From: Spirochaetaceae bacterium
Lineage (GTDB): Bacteria > Spirochaetota > Spirochaetia > Treponematales > Breznakiellaceae
Direction: 5' to 3'
Assembly: GCA_031283025.1 (NCBI GenBank)
Contig: JAITCP010000173.1
Coordinates: 1-5,056, forward strand
Length of the DNA stretch: 5,056 nt
In this document: positions 4,830 to 5,056 of the stretch, piece after piece
Numbering within the stretch: the first letter of the stretch is position 1
Layout of the letters: each line of letters begins with the position of its first letter
Notes under the pieces: generated by a model
What the model saw: only the letters and a program-made list of their open reading frames with translations
What the model was told of the DNA's origin: nothing
Database searches by the model: none
Position numbers and translations under genes: made by a program

Positions 4830-5056
4830 TTACTCATACATGGTAAAAGCCGCCCAGTAGTAGGGATGGCTCCATTTTTCATCCCCGCGGAATTCCTGCT
4901 TAACCTGATAATATGCCTCCCTGAACGACAGGCCTTCCTTAATTACCTTCCCGTATAACCGCGACATAAATTCTGATGTCCCGTCGTCGCTTATTGACCA
5001 TAAACTTACACCGACATTCTCTGTCCCCGCTACCATAAACGCCCGCGCCATCCCTA
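4830..5056 (-). CDS. CHAT-domain protein, C-terminal fragment (cut by window edge)
   Basis: The last 75 codons are visible, and the frame stays open to the right edge, so the ATG at 5051 is probably internal. The sequence shows the usual end of a CHAT domain (caspase HetF associated with TPRs). GMARAFMVAG is followed by ENVGVSLWSISDD, then a helix with MSRLYGKVIKEG, AYYQVKQEF, and the terminal signature WSHPYYWAAFTMYE. CHAT domains are caspase/separase-like cysteine proteases, often fused to TPR repeats. The catalytic histidine and cysteine lie upstream of the part seen here, so activity cannot be judged. The stop is followed by 138 bp before the next gene. Substrate, partner domains and any link to defence or signalling cannot be read from this fragment. 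Confidence 0.85.
   Translation of the reverse strand, partial: GMARAFMVAGTENVGVSLWSISDDGTSEFMSRLYGKVIKEGLSFREAYYQVKQEFRGDEKWSHPYYWAAFTMYE

Noticed and set aside
4492..4860. 122-aa plus-strand open frame across the kinase start and the spacer
   Set aside because: It overlaps the N-terminus of the kinase and the end of the CHAT frame on the opposite strand, and has no domain signal.

Overview
The window reads as ordinary housekeeping chromosome from a mid-GC bacterium, most likely a spirochaete of the Treponema type. That assignment rests on the gene combination and on the look of the proteins (a TGS/SAD-type nucleoside kinase, an HD-type CCA-adding enzyme) and on hairpin-rich spacers. I could not run a search, so it is an inference.

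Layout, left to right. Bases 1-225 contain no gene I can support and are packed with inverted repeats, including two related copies of a long perfect hairpin. A DUF456 membrane protein follows on the minus strand (226-720). A 147-bp spacer (721-867) carries three more hairpins. It is followed by a CCA-adding enzyme / tRNA nucleotidyltransferase on the minus strand (868-2253 or 2274). Diverging from it by only 30 bp is a thiamine pyrophosphokinase on the plus strand (2284-3003). This converges, with a 17-bp gap, on a large nucleoside (uridine-type) kinase on the minus strand (3021-4691). The right edge holds the C-terminal end of a CHAT-domain (caspase-like) protein on the minus strand (4830-5056, cut by the window edge).

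The genes do not form one pathway. The CCA enzyme matures tRNA 3' ends, TPK makes the cofactor TPP, and the kinase probably phosphorylates a nucleoside. The CHAT protein is the one accessory-looking gene, and most of it lies outside the window.

I did not find a complete undescribed system. The signals most worth a second look are three. First, two hairpin copies in 1-120 differ by paired, structure-preserving changes. Second, three genes share a layout in which a -10-like box lies 7-9 nt before the start codon with no Shine-Dalgarno sequence, suggesting leaderless mRNAs. Third, the CCA-enzyme and TPK promoters appear to interlock back to back in 46 bp.
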